Shown: positions 8,776 to 16,782 of the stretch, one piece after another
Layout: every line of letters starts with the position of its first letter
Position numbering within the stretch: position 1 is the stretch's first letter
NCBI RefSeq assembly: GCF_000166275.1
Contig: NZ_CM001023.1
Location: 1,925,001 to 1,989,000 of the forward strand
Source of the DNA: Algoriphagus machipongonensis
GTDB taxonomy: Bacteria; Bacteroidota; Bacteroidia; Cytophagales; Cyclobacteriaceae
Reading direction: 5' to 3'
Length of the DNA stretch: 64,000 nucleotides
Translations under genes and position numbers: made by a program
Notes under the pieces: generated by a model
Databases searched by the model: none
What the model saw: only the letters and a program-made list of their open reading frames with translations
Told to the model about the DNA's origin: nothing

Positions 8776-11193
8776 ATGCTTAAAAATTATTTTAAAATCG
8801 CTTGGAGAAATCTTCTGAGAAACAAACTTAGGACAGGAATCCACATTCTAGGTTTGTCTATTGGAATAGCAATTTGCTTTTTGATTTTCAATGTGGTCAC
8901 CCATTCTTATAGCTTTGATAAATTTCACCCTGATGGTGATAGGATTTACCGTGTCAATACGCTAACAGATTGGGGAGATGGAGATAGTTATCCTAACTCA
9001 GGGACTCCAGGTCCCTTAAATGAGGTGATAAAAGATGAAATCTCAGGGATTGAAGAAAAGGGTAAACTTTATACCTTATACAATACATTGGTAGCCTTTC
9101 CAAACACCGATAAAGTTTTTGGAAGGTCAGATGATGTGACATTTTCAGATCCTGGATTCTTTAAGATTTTCCCTCGAGAATGGCTTGCGGGGAACCCTGA
9201 AACAGCCTTGCTTCAACCTGAATCACTGGTGATTTCGGAGTCAAGCTTGCATAAATATTTCCCGGGTTCGGAAGCTTCTGACGTTTTGGGACAGGAAATA
9301 ATGTTTGTGGACTCGGATTCTATCTATACAAAAATCACTGGGGTCGTAGCTGACTATGAGGAGAATACAGATTTTATCTTCAATAACTTTATTTCCTTAA
9401 GTACTATCAGAACAGAAGAGCAAATAAGTTGGTATGGTCTGCATGAATGGAGTTCAGTAAACTCCAGTAGCCAGCTTTTCATCAAACTTGATAAGGGGGT
9501 ATCTCCAGAATCTGTGGATGAGGCATTTGAGCCATTGATTGCAAAAAATATGGAGGCTCAAGAAAATGGAGAATACAGTACCAGTTTTTTTACTGAGCCT
9601 CTATCAGCTATGCATTTTGGTCAAACCTATGGAAGCAATAGTGTTTCCAAAACTTTCTTAAAAGGATTGGTTTTTATTGGCTTGATAATCTTGGTGCTTG
9701 CTACTTTAAATTTTGTCAATCTTGAAACTGCCCAAGCGATAAGCCGATCTAAAGAAGTGGGTATTAGGAAGACAATTGGAGGAACTCGATTTCAATTGAT
9801 ATTTCAGTTTTTGGCAGAGACATTTTTAATAATCTTGGTGAGTTCATTACTAGCATTAGGCCTGGTGGAGGCATTGAAAATATTGTTTAAGACCTATTTG
9901 CCACAGAATTTCACAATCGATTATTTTTCGTCTTTAAATCTTCTTTTTTACCTGGCTTTTCCGGTCCTATTGACACTGATTACTGGGATTTATCCAGCGT
10001 TGATCCTATCGAATTATGATCCTCAGCGGGCTTTAAAAGGAGAAAAGGTAAGAAATGGGAAGTTTTCTTTAGGGGTGTTTCTGCGAAAGAACCTTACCGT
10101 AGTCCAATTATCATCTTCCATCGCCTTTATTATACTTGTTTTGGTATTAAACTACCAACTTAAATATGTGACCAGTCAGCCTTTGGGCTTTGAGAAAGAA
10201 GCAGTGATGTATGCAAGTTTGCCATTTATGTCTGATCCGGATAAGATGGTACAGCTTCAGGACCGGTTTAATCAAGAGGGAATGGTAAAAGGAGCAAGTT
10301 TGAGTGGAACTCTGGTTTCCTCCACAAGTCTATGGACCTCAATAGTACGGGTGCCAGTAGATACGACATTTGAGGAGCTTTCGATTCAAGTCATGAATGT
10401 GGATTCGGCATTTGTTGGAGTGAATGGTATTCCATTGTTAGCAGGAAATGCTAAAATTGACCAAAAAGATGAAATTCTGGTGAATGCCAAATTTGTAAAA
10501 GAGGCTGGCTTTTCAAGCCCAGAGGAGGCCTTGGGAGCTGAAATCGGATATAGTCAAGAGCAAGTGAAAATCATAGGCGTGGTCGCAGATTTTCATTCCA
10601 GAACACTACGTGAGGAAATTCGACCTTTGCTATTTACTTATAATCCAGAATATTTCCGCTCTGTAAATGTTAAGTTAAATTCGGATCAAAATTTGGCTGC
10701 TGCAAAGGAGCGCTTGGAAGAAATCTATCTCTCAATTTACCCTTACGAAACTGCGGAATTCAATTTTTTGGATTCACAAATTGATCGGTTTTATCAGGAA
10801 GATGTGAAAATTAAGAATGTATTGGGCTTTGCTTGTGCCTTGGCAATATTGATCTCTTGCTTGGGTTTATTTGGCCTTTCCAGTTTCACAATCGCCCAAC
10901 GCACCAAAGAGATAAGTATCAGAAAAGTCTTAGGAGCAACCTTACAGCAGATTCTGTTTCTGATCTCCAAAGAATATATGATCTTAGTTGGGGTGTCATT
11001 TTTAATAGCTGTGTTCCCGGCATACTATTTCTTGAATGATTGGTTGAGTGGTTTCAATACAAGAGTAAGTATGCCTTATTTGATGTTTGTCTTAGCGGGA
11101 TTGGGTGTGATGGCAATTTGTTTACTGATAGTAGGGATTCATTCTTATGTGGCTTCTCAGACAAATCCGGCGAAAGTCCTCAAGAATGAATAA
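8776..11193 (+). CDS. FtsX/MacB-type ABC transporter permease (805 aa)
   Basis: Near paralogue of the permease just upstream. I chose the ATG at 8776 because it gives MLKNYFKIAWRNLLRNK, matching the start of every sibling. A longer reading from TTG 8725 would translate the AT-rich repeat in front of the gene. Motifs are RSKEVGIRKTIGG in the first bundle and RTKEISIRKVLGA in the second; the end is NPAKVLKNE. A perfect 14-bp terminator hairpin begins 48 bases after the stop, so this is probably the last gene of the first transcription unit of the permease array. Confidence 0.92.
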   Translation: MLKNYFKIAWRNLLRNKLRTGIHILGLSIGIAICFLIFNVVTHSYSFDKFHPDGDRIYRVNTLTDWGDGDSYPNSGTPGPLNEVIKDEISGIEEKGKLYTLYNTLVAFPNTDKVFGRSDDVTFSDPGFFKIFPREWLAGNPETALLQPESLVISESSLHKYFPGSEASDVLGQEIMFVDSDSIYTKITGVVADYEENTDFIFNNFISLSTIRTEEQISWYGLHEWSSVNSSSQLFIKLDKGVSPESVDEAFEPLIAKNMEAQENGEYSTSFFTEPLSAMHFGQTYGSNSVSKTFLKGLVFIGLIILVLATLNFVNLETAQAISRSKEVGIRKTIGGTRFQLIFQFLAETFLIILVSSLLALGLVEALKILFKTYLPQNFTIDYFSSLNLLFYLAFPVLLTLITGIYPALILSNYDPQRALKGEKVRNGKFSLGVFLRKNLTVVQLSSSIAFIILVLVLNYQLKYVTSQPLGFEKEAVMYASLPFMSDPDKMVQLQDRFNQEGMVKGASLSGTLVSSTSLWTSIVRVPVDTTFEELSIQVMNVDSAFVGVNGIPLLAGNAKIDQKDEILVNAKFVKEAGFSSPEEALGAEIGYSQEQVKIIGVVADFHSRTLREEIRPLLFTYNPEYFRSVNVKLNSDQNLAAAKERLEEIYLSIYPYETAEFNFLDSQIDRFYQEDVKIKNVLGFACALAILISCLGLFGLSSFTIAQRTKEISIRKVLGATLQQILFLISKEYMILVGVSFLIAVFPAYYFLNDWLSGFNTRVSMPYLMFVLAGLGVMAICLLIVGIHSYVASQTNPAKVLKNE

Positions 11194-11240
11194 TGGATTG
11201 CTGTTAGATTTAAAATAAGCCAAATTGTATAAATATTTTC

Positions 11241-11285
11241 GATCCAAGGGAGCCTAAAATTATTTTGGCTCCCTTGGATCTTTTT
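11241..11285 (+). terminator. Perfect 14-bp intrinsic terminator after the first permease group
   Basis: Arms 11241-11254 (gatccaagggagcc) and 11267-11280 are exact reverse complements, separated by a 12-base AT-rich loop and followed by TTTTT at 11281-11285. It separates the permease array from the sugar module that follows. Confidence 0.9.
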
Positions 11286-11382
11286 AAGTCCTTAAGAAAG
11301 CCGTGGAATGATCTTAATCGAAAAATTCAATGAATCCATCGGGAGGTAAATAAAATTTTTAAATAAGTTTTACATGGATATT

Positions 11383-11390
11383 TATATTTG
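11383..11390 (+). promoter_or_regulatory. Possible Bacteroidota -7 promoter element for the DUF1080 gene
   Basis: TATATTTG matches the Bacteroidota -7 consensus TAnnTTTG exactly. It lies 58 bases before the ATG of the DUF1080 gene and after a strong terminator, where a promoter is expected. A clear -33 TTTG is missing (only a T-run near 11356-11360), so support is partial. Confidence 0.35.
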
Positions 11391-11447
11391 TTCCCTTAAA
11401 TTGTCTTTTCAATAAAAACCGGAATAATATTAAACCTTAACTGCTAT

Positions 11448-12116
11448 ATGCAAAAGTCTACTTTTTTATCAGCATGGATTGTATCTGTTTTGTTCTTATC
11501 AATTAATTTTTCTCAGGCACAGTCTGTTTCTAAGGAAGATGGTTTTAAGCGACTATTCAATGGAGAGAATCTTGATGGATGGGTAGGAAATAAAGAGTCC
11601 TACCGAGCTGAAAATGGCATGATTGTTATCGATCCTCAAGGTGGTGGAGGTGGGAATTTATATACTGAAAAAGAATATGGGAATTTCATTCTCCATTTCG
11701 AATTTCAACTTACACCTGGCGCAAATAATGGGCTTGGGATTCATGCACCTCTTGAAGGTGATGCAGCATATGTTGGAAAAGAGCTGCAAATTTTGGATAA
11801 TCGAGCGAAGAAATATGCTGAATTGGAGGTTTATCAATATCATGGTTCGGTTTATGGAGTAATACCCGCAAGAAGGGGATTCCTTAATCCAGTTGGAGAG
11901 TGGAACAAACAAACCGTTATTGTAAACCATCCTAAAATCCAAGTGATTTTAAATGGTGAAACTATTCTTCAGGGAGATTATCTGGAGGCAAGTAAGGAAG
12001 GTACGCTAGACCATAAAGAACATCCTGGATTAGAAAGAAGCTCTGGCCATATTGGCTTTTTAGGACATGGAGATGTGGTCCATTTTAGAAATATTAGAAT
12101 CAAGGAATTAAAATAA
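11448..12116 (+). CDS. DUF1080 (3-keto-disaccharide hydrolase family) secreted protein
   Basis: 222 residues with an N-terminal signal peptide of about 25 residues ending ...INFSQAQS, then a single DUF1080 domain (Pfam 3-keto-disaccharide_hydrolase, a concanavalin-like beta-sandwich). Recognisable family features are LFNGENLDGWVG near residue 36, the YGNFILHFEF strand, the N-GLGIHAP stretch and the closing GHIGFLGHGDVVHFRNIRIKEL. Some members cleave 3-keto-glycosides made by a partner oxidoreductase, and exactly such an oxidoreductase gene follows. It has its own candidate promoter and a terminator upstream, so it starts a new transcription unit. The periplasmic location is inferred from the signal peptide; the substrate is unknown. 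Confidence 0.88.
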   Translation: MQKSTFLSAWIVSVLFLSINFSQAQSVSKEDGFKRLFNGENLDGWVGNKESYRAENGMIVIDPQGGGGGNLYTEKEYGNFILHFEFQLTPGANNGLGIHAPLEGDAAYVGKELQILDNRAKKYAELEVYQYHGSVYGVIPARRGFLNPVGEWNKQTVIVNHPKIQVILNGETILQGDYLEASKEGTLDHKEHPGLERSSGHIGFLGHGDVVHFRNIRIKELK

Positions 12117-12137
12117 CATAGTATAATCTTATAAAGC

Positions 12138-12211
12138 ATGAGTAAAAAATAAAAAGTTTAGACCGCAGGGATTTTGTCAAGAAGAGTGGTCTTGGGATTT
12201 TAGGTGCTGCT
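12138..12211 (+). other. Frameshifted start and Tat signal of the Gfo/Idh/MocA oxidoreductase
   Basis: The ATG at 12138 reads ATG AGT AAA AAA TAA and stops at once. In the frame of the oxidoreductase, the bases from 12149 encode a classic Tat signal (SLDRRDFVKKSGLGILGAALAP), but that frame has a stop at 12143-12145 and no ATG, GTG or TTG before the twin arginines. One extra A in the A6 tract at 12144-12149, or a -1 slip on it, would join the ATG to the Tat frame and give MSKKIKSLDRRDFVKK. Either the sequence lacks an A, the gene is a fresh frameshift mutant, or slippage is used. Confidence 0.8.
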
Positions 12212-13486
12212 TTGGCTCCTTCTTTTCTAAATCATTTAAATGCGGAAGGTAGATTAAGAACTGCCCATATTGGACTTGGAGGAATGGGAATGGCTGATTT
12301 AGATGCTATTTCATCCCATGACTTGGTTGATGTGGTTGCACTTTGTGATGTGGATAGTGAAGCTGTAGCAAAAGCAAAAGCTTTGCATCCAAATGCCAAA
12401 GTCTATTCTGATTATAGAATTTTGTTAAAAGAGATGGAAGATGAAATCGATGCTGTTGTGGTTTCTACTCCGGATCATACCCATGCACCGGCTTCTTTGA
12501 TGGCTATGGATATGGATAAGCCTGTATACTGTCAAAAGCCATTGACACACCATGTTTCAGAGGCTAGAGAAATGAAAAAAATAGCTGAAAAGAAGAACTT
12601 GGTTACCCAAATGGGAATCCAGGTCCACTCTTTTTATGACTATAAATTAGCGACTTTGTTAATTCAGTCTGGAATTATTGGTAAGGTTCATACGGTTCGT
12701 GCTTGGTCACCAAAAAACTGGGGCTTCGATGGTCCAGAACCCATGGGGTCTGACCCTGTTCCTTCTACTTTGGATTGGAACTTATGGCAAGGAACAGCCG
12801 AAGAGAGACCGTATAAAGAAGGCTATTATCACCCAGGCAACTGGAGAAAAATCGTTGATTATGGCTGTGGTACACTAGGGGATATGGGAGTCCATATTTT
12901 TGATACCCCTTACAATGCCTTGGAATTAGATGTTCCAGAAACGATCATCAATGAGTGTCGTCAACCTACTGGTTTTGGGTTTCCTGAGCACAATACAGTA
13001 ACCTATGAATTCCCTGGTACAGCCCAAACTGCAGAAAAATTGAAATGGGTATGGTATGATGGAACTGGAGCTCCTGCAGACCATGAAGATTTAGTTTTAC
13101 CAAATGGAGATGAACTTCCAGATCAAGGAGCCATGTTTATCGGGGAAAATGGAAGATTGTTGTTGCCACACTTCCAGCAGCTTCCTAGAAAAATTGTGGA
13201 TGGGAAATATGTAGAAATGGACATTGAATCATTCAACTTAGGGAAACCTGTAAAAGATTATGATTCAGAGAGTAAGAAGCATTACCATCAGTTTGTTGAT
13301 GCCTGTTTGGGTAAGGATGAATGTAGTGCTCCCTTCTCTTATGCAGCTAAATTAACTGAGACTATTTTGCTAGGTACCATTGCTGGTAGATTCCCAAATC
13401 AGACACTTCACTGGGATAGTAAAAAGGCGAGGTTTACTGAGAAAGAAGCCAACAAATATTTAAAAGGAAAATACAGAAAATTCTAA
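12212..13486 (+). CDS. Gfo/Idh/MocA family oxidoreductase, Tat-exported in origin
   Basis: NAD(P)-dependent sugar oxidoreductase. The Rossmann motif GLGGMG lies just after the signal region, followed by the ALCDVD strand end, the STPDHTHAP loop and CQKPLTHH, which is the family EKP-like motif with the catalytic lysine. The C-terminal half is the usual alpha/beta dimerisation domain. The coordinates begin at the only in-frame standard start (TTG 12212), but this would lose the Tat signal. The natural start is very likely ATG 12138 with one base missing (see the separate entry). It follows the DUF1080 gene by 95 bases; such pairs oxidise a glycoside at C3 and then cleave the keto product. Whether it is active depends on the frameshift. 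Confidence 0.85.
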   Translation: MAPSFLNHLNAEGRLRTAHIGLGGMGMADLDAISSHDLVDVVALCDVDSEAVAKAKALHPNAKVYSDYRILLKEMEDEIDAVVVSTPDHTHAPASLMAMDMDKPVYCQKPLTHHVSEAREMKKIAEKKNLVTQMGIQVHSFYDYKLATLLIQSGIIGKVHTVRAWSPKNWGFDGPEPMGSDPVPSTLDWNLWQGTAEERPYKEGYYHPGNWRKIVDYGCGTLGDMGVHIFDTPYNALELDVPETIINECRQPTGFGFPEHNTVTYEFPGTAQTAEKLKWVWYDGTGAPADHEDLVLPNGDELPDQGAMFIGENGRLLLPHFQQLPRKIVDGKYVEMDIESFNLGKPVKDYDSESKKHYHQFVDACLGKDECSAPFSYAAKLTETILLGTIAGRFPNQTLHWDSKKARFTEKEANKYLKGKYRKF

Positions 13487-13508
13487 AATGACGTTAACCT
13501 TCTAGATT

Positions 13509-13556
13509 ATCTTCCGAATGATTCGTCCGCAGGCGAACAAAAATGTTCGAGAAGAT
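13509..13556 (+). other. Three-way-junction-like structured segment in the 3' region of the oxidoreductase
   Basis: Outer arms atcttc (13509-13514) and gaagat (13551-13556) enclose two hairpins: cgaa/ttcg at 13515-13525, and cgaaca/tgttcg at 13534-13549 with an AAAA loop. It lies between the stop codon and the terminator at 13580. It could be a 3'-UTR structure, part of a small RNA, or a dispersed repeat; the sequence alone cannot decide. Confidence 0.4.
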
Positions 13557-13579
13557 GATAGGGTTGAACGTGAAAAAAT

Positions 13580-13610
13580 GCCTCTAGAGCTATTCTAGGG
13601 GCTTTTTTTT
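13580..13610 (+). terminator. Intrinsic terminator after the sugar module
   Basis: Arms gcctctaga (13580-13588) and tctaggggc (13594-13602) form nine pairs, one of them G-U, around a 5-base loop, followed directly by eight T at 13603-13610. It closes the DUF1080/oxidoreductase unit. Confidence 0.9.
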
Positions 13611-13665
13611 GTGGCACAAAACTGGAAAACAAAAGCCTGTTGGAAAGCCACCAAAAAGAACAATT

Positions 13666-16068
13666 ATGTGGAAGAACTATTTGAAAGTATCCTTTAGGAA
13701 TCTTCAGAAAAGGAAGCTGTATACTGGAATCAATTTATTAGGATTGACCATTGCTATATTTAGTTTTTTAGCAATCTGTCTATACATCAATCATGAGTGG
13801 AGTTATGATAAAATGTATACCGACTACAATCGGATTTATAGATTGAATCAGGAGTTTCGCTCTCAAGGTGATGGACAATTGGTATCTTCTACTCCCTCTA
13901 GTCTTGTTCCAACATTGATAGAGGAAGTACCTGAGGTGGAAAATGGTACTTTAGTATTTGATGTAGGTATTTTTTCGACTGTAATGATTGATGCGGGTGA
14001 TGGAAATCAAGAAGAAAATTCTTTTGCTTATGCAGATGAAAATTTTTACAAAATCTTTGATTTTGAATTACTTTCCGGCGATGTGGATAGGGTTTTGGCT
14101 GAACCTAATCAAATTGTATTAACCAAAAGCACTGCTGAAAAATATTTTGGAACTGCCTCTGCAGCACAAGGGAGTCCTTTAAAAGTAAATAACACTGATT
14201 TTGTAGTTTCTGGGGTTATGGAAGATTTTCCTTCCAACAGCCATTTGGAATTTGATTTTATTGGCTCATTTAAAACTCATAGGCATGGGATCAATCCTGA
14301 GTGGTCTCCAAGTAATTATTATTCCTATATAAAACTTAAGCCTGAAACAGATACGCAGGTTTTTGAAGGGAAACTTTCTCAATTAGTTGATAAGTACCTA
14401 GGGGAAGAATTGGCTGAATATGGTTATGAAACAGCTTTTTTTGTTCAGCCTGTAAGTCAAATTCACTTGGGAGATCAAGCACTTGGTTCTATAAAACCTG
14501 GAACAGATATCCGATATCTGTACATTTTTGGGATAGTAGCTTTATTATTGATTGCTATTGGTGTGATCAATTACGTCAACCTCGCTACCGCTGAGGCAAC
14601 AGAAAGAAATAAGGAAGTTGGCTTGAGGAAAGTCATGGGGGCAGGAAGAGCACAATTATTCGGTCAGTTTGTTTCAGAGTCTTTTATATTGACTTTAGGG
14701 GCGGCCGTTTTAAGTGTTTTAGCTCTTTATCTTTTTGCACCAAAATTCTCCTCTCTCAGTGGAGTCCCTTTGGATTTAAACTTAGTGATTTCTCCAGTAG
14801 GATTGCTTCTTTTGGCTGGCTTCGTAGCAGTCATTGGTGTCTTGGCAGGCTTGTATCCATCTATGATTCTTTCTGGGATGGAACCCATTAAAGCTTTGGC
14901 AAATAAGGCCAAAATTGGTGGAGGAGCCTGGGTTAGGAAATCACTGGTGGTTTTCCAATTTTTCGTTTCCATTGGTTTGCTGATTTCCACTTTTGTGGTC
15001 AAAAGTCAGTTGAATTACATGCAGGAAGTCAATCTTGGCTATGAAAAAGAACACTTGGTTTCTCTAAGCTATCACTATAATATGAGAGATGGTATAGAGA
15101 CTATCAAAAATGAGATGCTTCGCTCAGGAGCAGCAGTTTCTATTTCCAGAGCTGCAGATATGCCAGTACATATCAAAGCAGGATATAAAGTCTTTCCTGG
15201 GGGAGATAACCCCAAAGAGTTTATGATCACAGGATATTCTGTAGACAGAGATATTATTAATACGATAGACTTGGAATTAATAGCAGGAGATAATTTTACT
15301 GAAAGTGATCCAAGTAGAAGTGATCTTGAGGAAGGAACAGAAAGGTTTCCTGTGATCCTTAACGAATCCGCTATCAAGGAAATGGGATGGACTCCAGAAG
15401 AAGCCATTGGTAAAACCATTAACTTTGGTTTTAATGGAAATTCCATCATTAAGGGAGTGGTAAGGGACTTCTATTTTAATTCATTGCATCATCAAGTAGG
15501 TCCTTTAGTGATTTTTAAAGATCCTGATCAATCCAATGTTCTTCTAGTGAAGTTAGCCTCTGGAAATCCATCAGCACATTTGGCAACGTTAGAAGGAGTT
15601 TGGAAGGATTTGGTAGCTGAAAGACCATTCAATCCTGTCTTTGTAGATCAAGCTTATGACCAAATGTATAGCTCTGAGCAGAAGGCAGGGATGATCTTTG
15701 GATTGTTTTCTGGGATTGCCATATTTATTGCTTGCATGGGCTTATTTGGCCTAGTGAGTTATGTGGCACTTCGAAGAACAAGAGAGATCAGTATCAGAAA
15801 AGTTTTGGGGGCAACCCAGCAAAATGTGGTTATAGTATTAGCATCAGATTTCCTTAAACTATTGGGGATTTCAGCCATTTTGGCGATTGGATTTGGGTTT
15901 TGGTTCTCGAAGCAATGGCTTCAGGATTTTGCCAATAAAACAGACCCTACATTCTGGCCTTATGTAATTGCAATTGGGATTGTCTTTACCTTAGCCATGC
16001 TGACAATAGCCTATAGAAGCTGGAAAGTTTATTCATTGAACCCAGCAAAAACATTAAAAAGCGAATAA
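13666..16068 (+). CDS. FtsX/MacB-type ABC transporter permease (800 aa)
   Basis: Full double permease starting MWKNYLKVSFRNLQKRK. I chose the ATG at 13666 because it aligns with the sibling permeases; the longer reading from 13609 would begin inside the T-tract of the preceding terminator. Motifs are RNKEVGLRKVMGA after the first bundle and RTREISIRKVLGA in the last, with the end NPAKTLKSE. An ABC ATPase gene starts 30 bases after the stop and a TolC-like gene overlaps that, so these three form the most complete exporter unit of the region. Substrate is unknown; the MacB family exports lipoproteins, peptides or drugs. Confidence 0.93.
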   Translation: MWKNYLKVSFRNLQKRKLYTGINLLGLTIAIFSFLAICLYINHEWSYDKMYTDYNRIYRLNQEFRSQGDGQLVSSTPSSLVPTLIEEVPEVENGTLVFDVGIFSTVMIDAGDGNQEENSFAYADENFYKIFDFELLSGDVDRVLAEPNQIVLTKSTAEKYFGTASAAQGSPLKVNNTDFVVSGVMEDFPSNSHLEFDFIGSFKTHRHGINPEWSPSNYYSYIKLKPETDTQVFEGKLSQLVDKYLGEELAEYGYETAFFVQPVSQIHLGDQALGSIKPGTDIRYLYIFGIVALLLIAIGVINYVNLATAEATERNKEVGLRKVMGAGRAQLFGQFVSESFILTLGAAVLSVLALYLFAPKFSSLSGVPLDLNLVISPVGLLLLAGFVAVIGVLAGLYPSMILSGMEPIKALANKAKIGGGAWVRKSLVVFQFFVSIGLLISTFVVKSQLNYMQEVNLGYEKEHLVSLSYHYNMRDGIETIKNEMLRSGAAVSISRAADMPVHIKAGYKVFPGGDNPKEFMITGYSVDRDIINTIDLELIAGDNFTESDPSRSDLEEGTERFPVILNESAIKEMGWTPEEAIGKTINFGFNGNSIIKGVVRDFYFNSLHHQVGPLVIFKDPDQSNVLLVKLASGNPSAHLATLEGVWKDLVAERPFNPVFVDQAYDQMYSSEQKAGMIFGLFSGIAIFIACMGLFGLVSYVALRRTREISIRKVLGATQQNVVIVLASDFLKLLGISAILAIGFGFWFSKQWLQDFANKTDPTFWPYVIAIGIVFTLAMLTIAYRSWKVYSLNPAKTLKSE

Positions 16069-16098
16069 CAACACACAAATATTATTTAAAACAATCAA

Positions 16099-16782
16099 AT
16101 GATTCAACTGAAGGAAATTGATAAATTTATTGAGTCACGGTTTCATCGTGTATTTATTTTAAAAGGAATAAATCTGACCATCAATGAAGGTGAGTTTGTC
16201 ACTTTGATGGGCCCCAGTGGAGCCGGAAAATCGACCCTACTCAATATTTTAGGATTATTAGATGAGGATTACGAAGGCGAATATTGGTTTGGTGAGCGCA
16301 ATGTCACTAAAATGAGAGATCGTGACCGATCCAATCTTCATAAGTCTGAGTTTGGGTATATTTTTCAGGCCTACCATCTGATCGATGAGTTGACTGTTTA
16401 TGAAAACATCGAGACTCCCTTACTTTATAGAAAAGTGCCTTCAGGAGAGAGGAAAAGTATCATCGCTAATTTATTGGACCGCTTTAATATGGTGGCCAAA
16501 AAAGATTTGTTTCCTGCACAGCTATCAGGAGGACAGCAACAGCTTGTAGGGATTGCCAGAGCAATTGCAGGTCGCCCCAAGATCTTGTTGGCAGATGAGC
16601 CTACTGGGAACCTTCATTCTGCTCAGGCCCAAGAGATCATGGAAGTTTTTCAAGAACTTCATAAAGAAGGAACCACAATTATACAAGCAACCCATGCCCG
16701 AGAAAATGCCGATTTCGGTACCAGATTGATCCAAATGCTGGATGGAAAAATTGATCAAGATGAAGTTATTACCCATGTATAA
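16099..16782 (+). CDS. ABC transporter ATP-binding protein, MacB/LolD class
   Basis: 227 residues, a single nucleotide-binding domain. Walker A is GPSGAGKST (Lys44), the signature is LSGGQQQ, and Walker B with the catalytic Glu is ILLADEPTGNL (Asp166, Glu167); a switch His lies in QATHARE. The Q-loop sequence FGYIFQAYHLIDELT is typical of the LolD/MacB/FtsE class that drives FtsX-type permeases. It lies between a permease gene and a TolC-like gene with tight spacing, so it powers at least that permease. It is the only ATPase in the region and may also serve the five upstream permeases, though distant ATPases cannot be excluded. Confidence 0.95.
   Translation: MIQLKEIDKFIESRFHRVFILKGINLTINEGEFVTLMGPSGAGKSTLLNILGLLDEDYEGEYWFGERNVTKMRDRDRSNLHKSEFGYIFQAYHLIDELTVYENIETPLLYRKVPSGERKSIIANLLDRFNMVAKKDLFPAQLSGGQQQLVGIARAIAGRPKILLADEPTGNLHSAQAQEIMEVFQELHKEGTTIIQATHARENADFGTRLIQMLDGKIDQDEVITHV

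Noticed and set aside
12212..12214. TTG 12212 as the true start of the oxidoreductase
   Set aside because: It lies in the middle of an obvious Tat signal; kept only as the formal in-frame start because of the frameshift.
13609..13665. N-terminal extension of the sixth permease
   Set aside because: Would start inside the T-tract of the preceding terminator and does not align with sibling permeases.
15075..15449. 124-residue minus-strand ORF inside the permease at 13666
   Set aside because: Wholly antisense to a conserved coding region; no family features.
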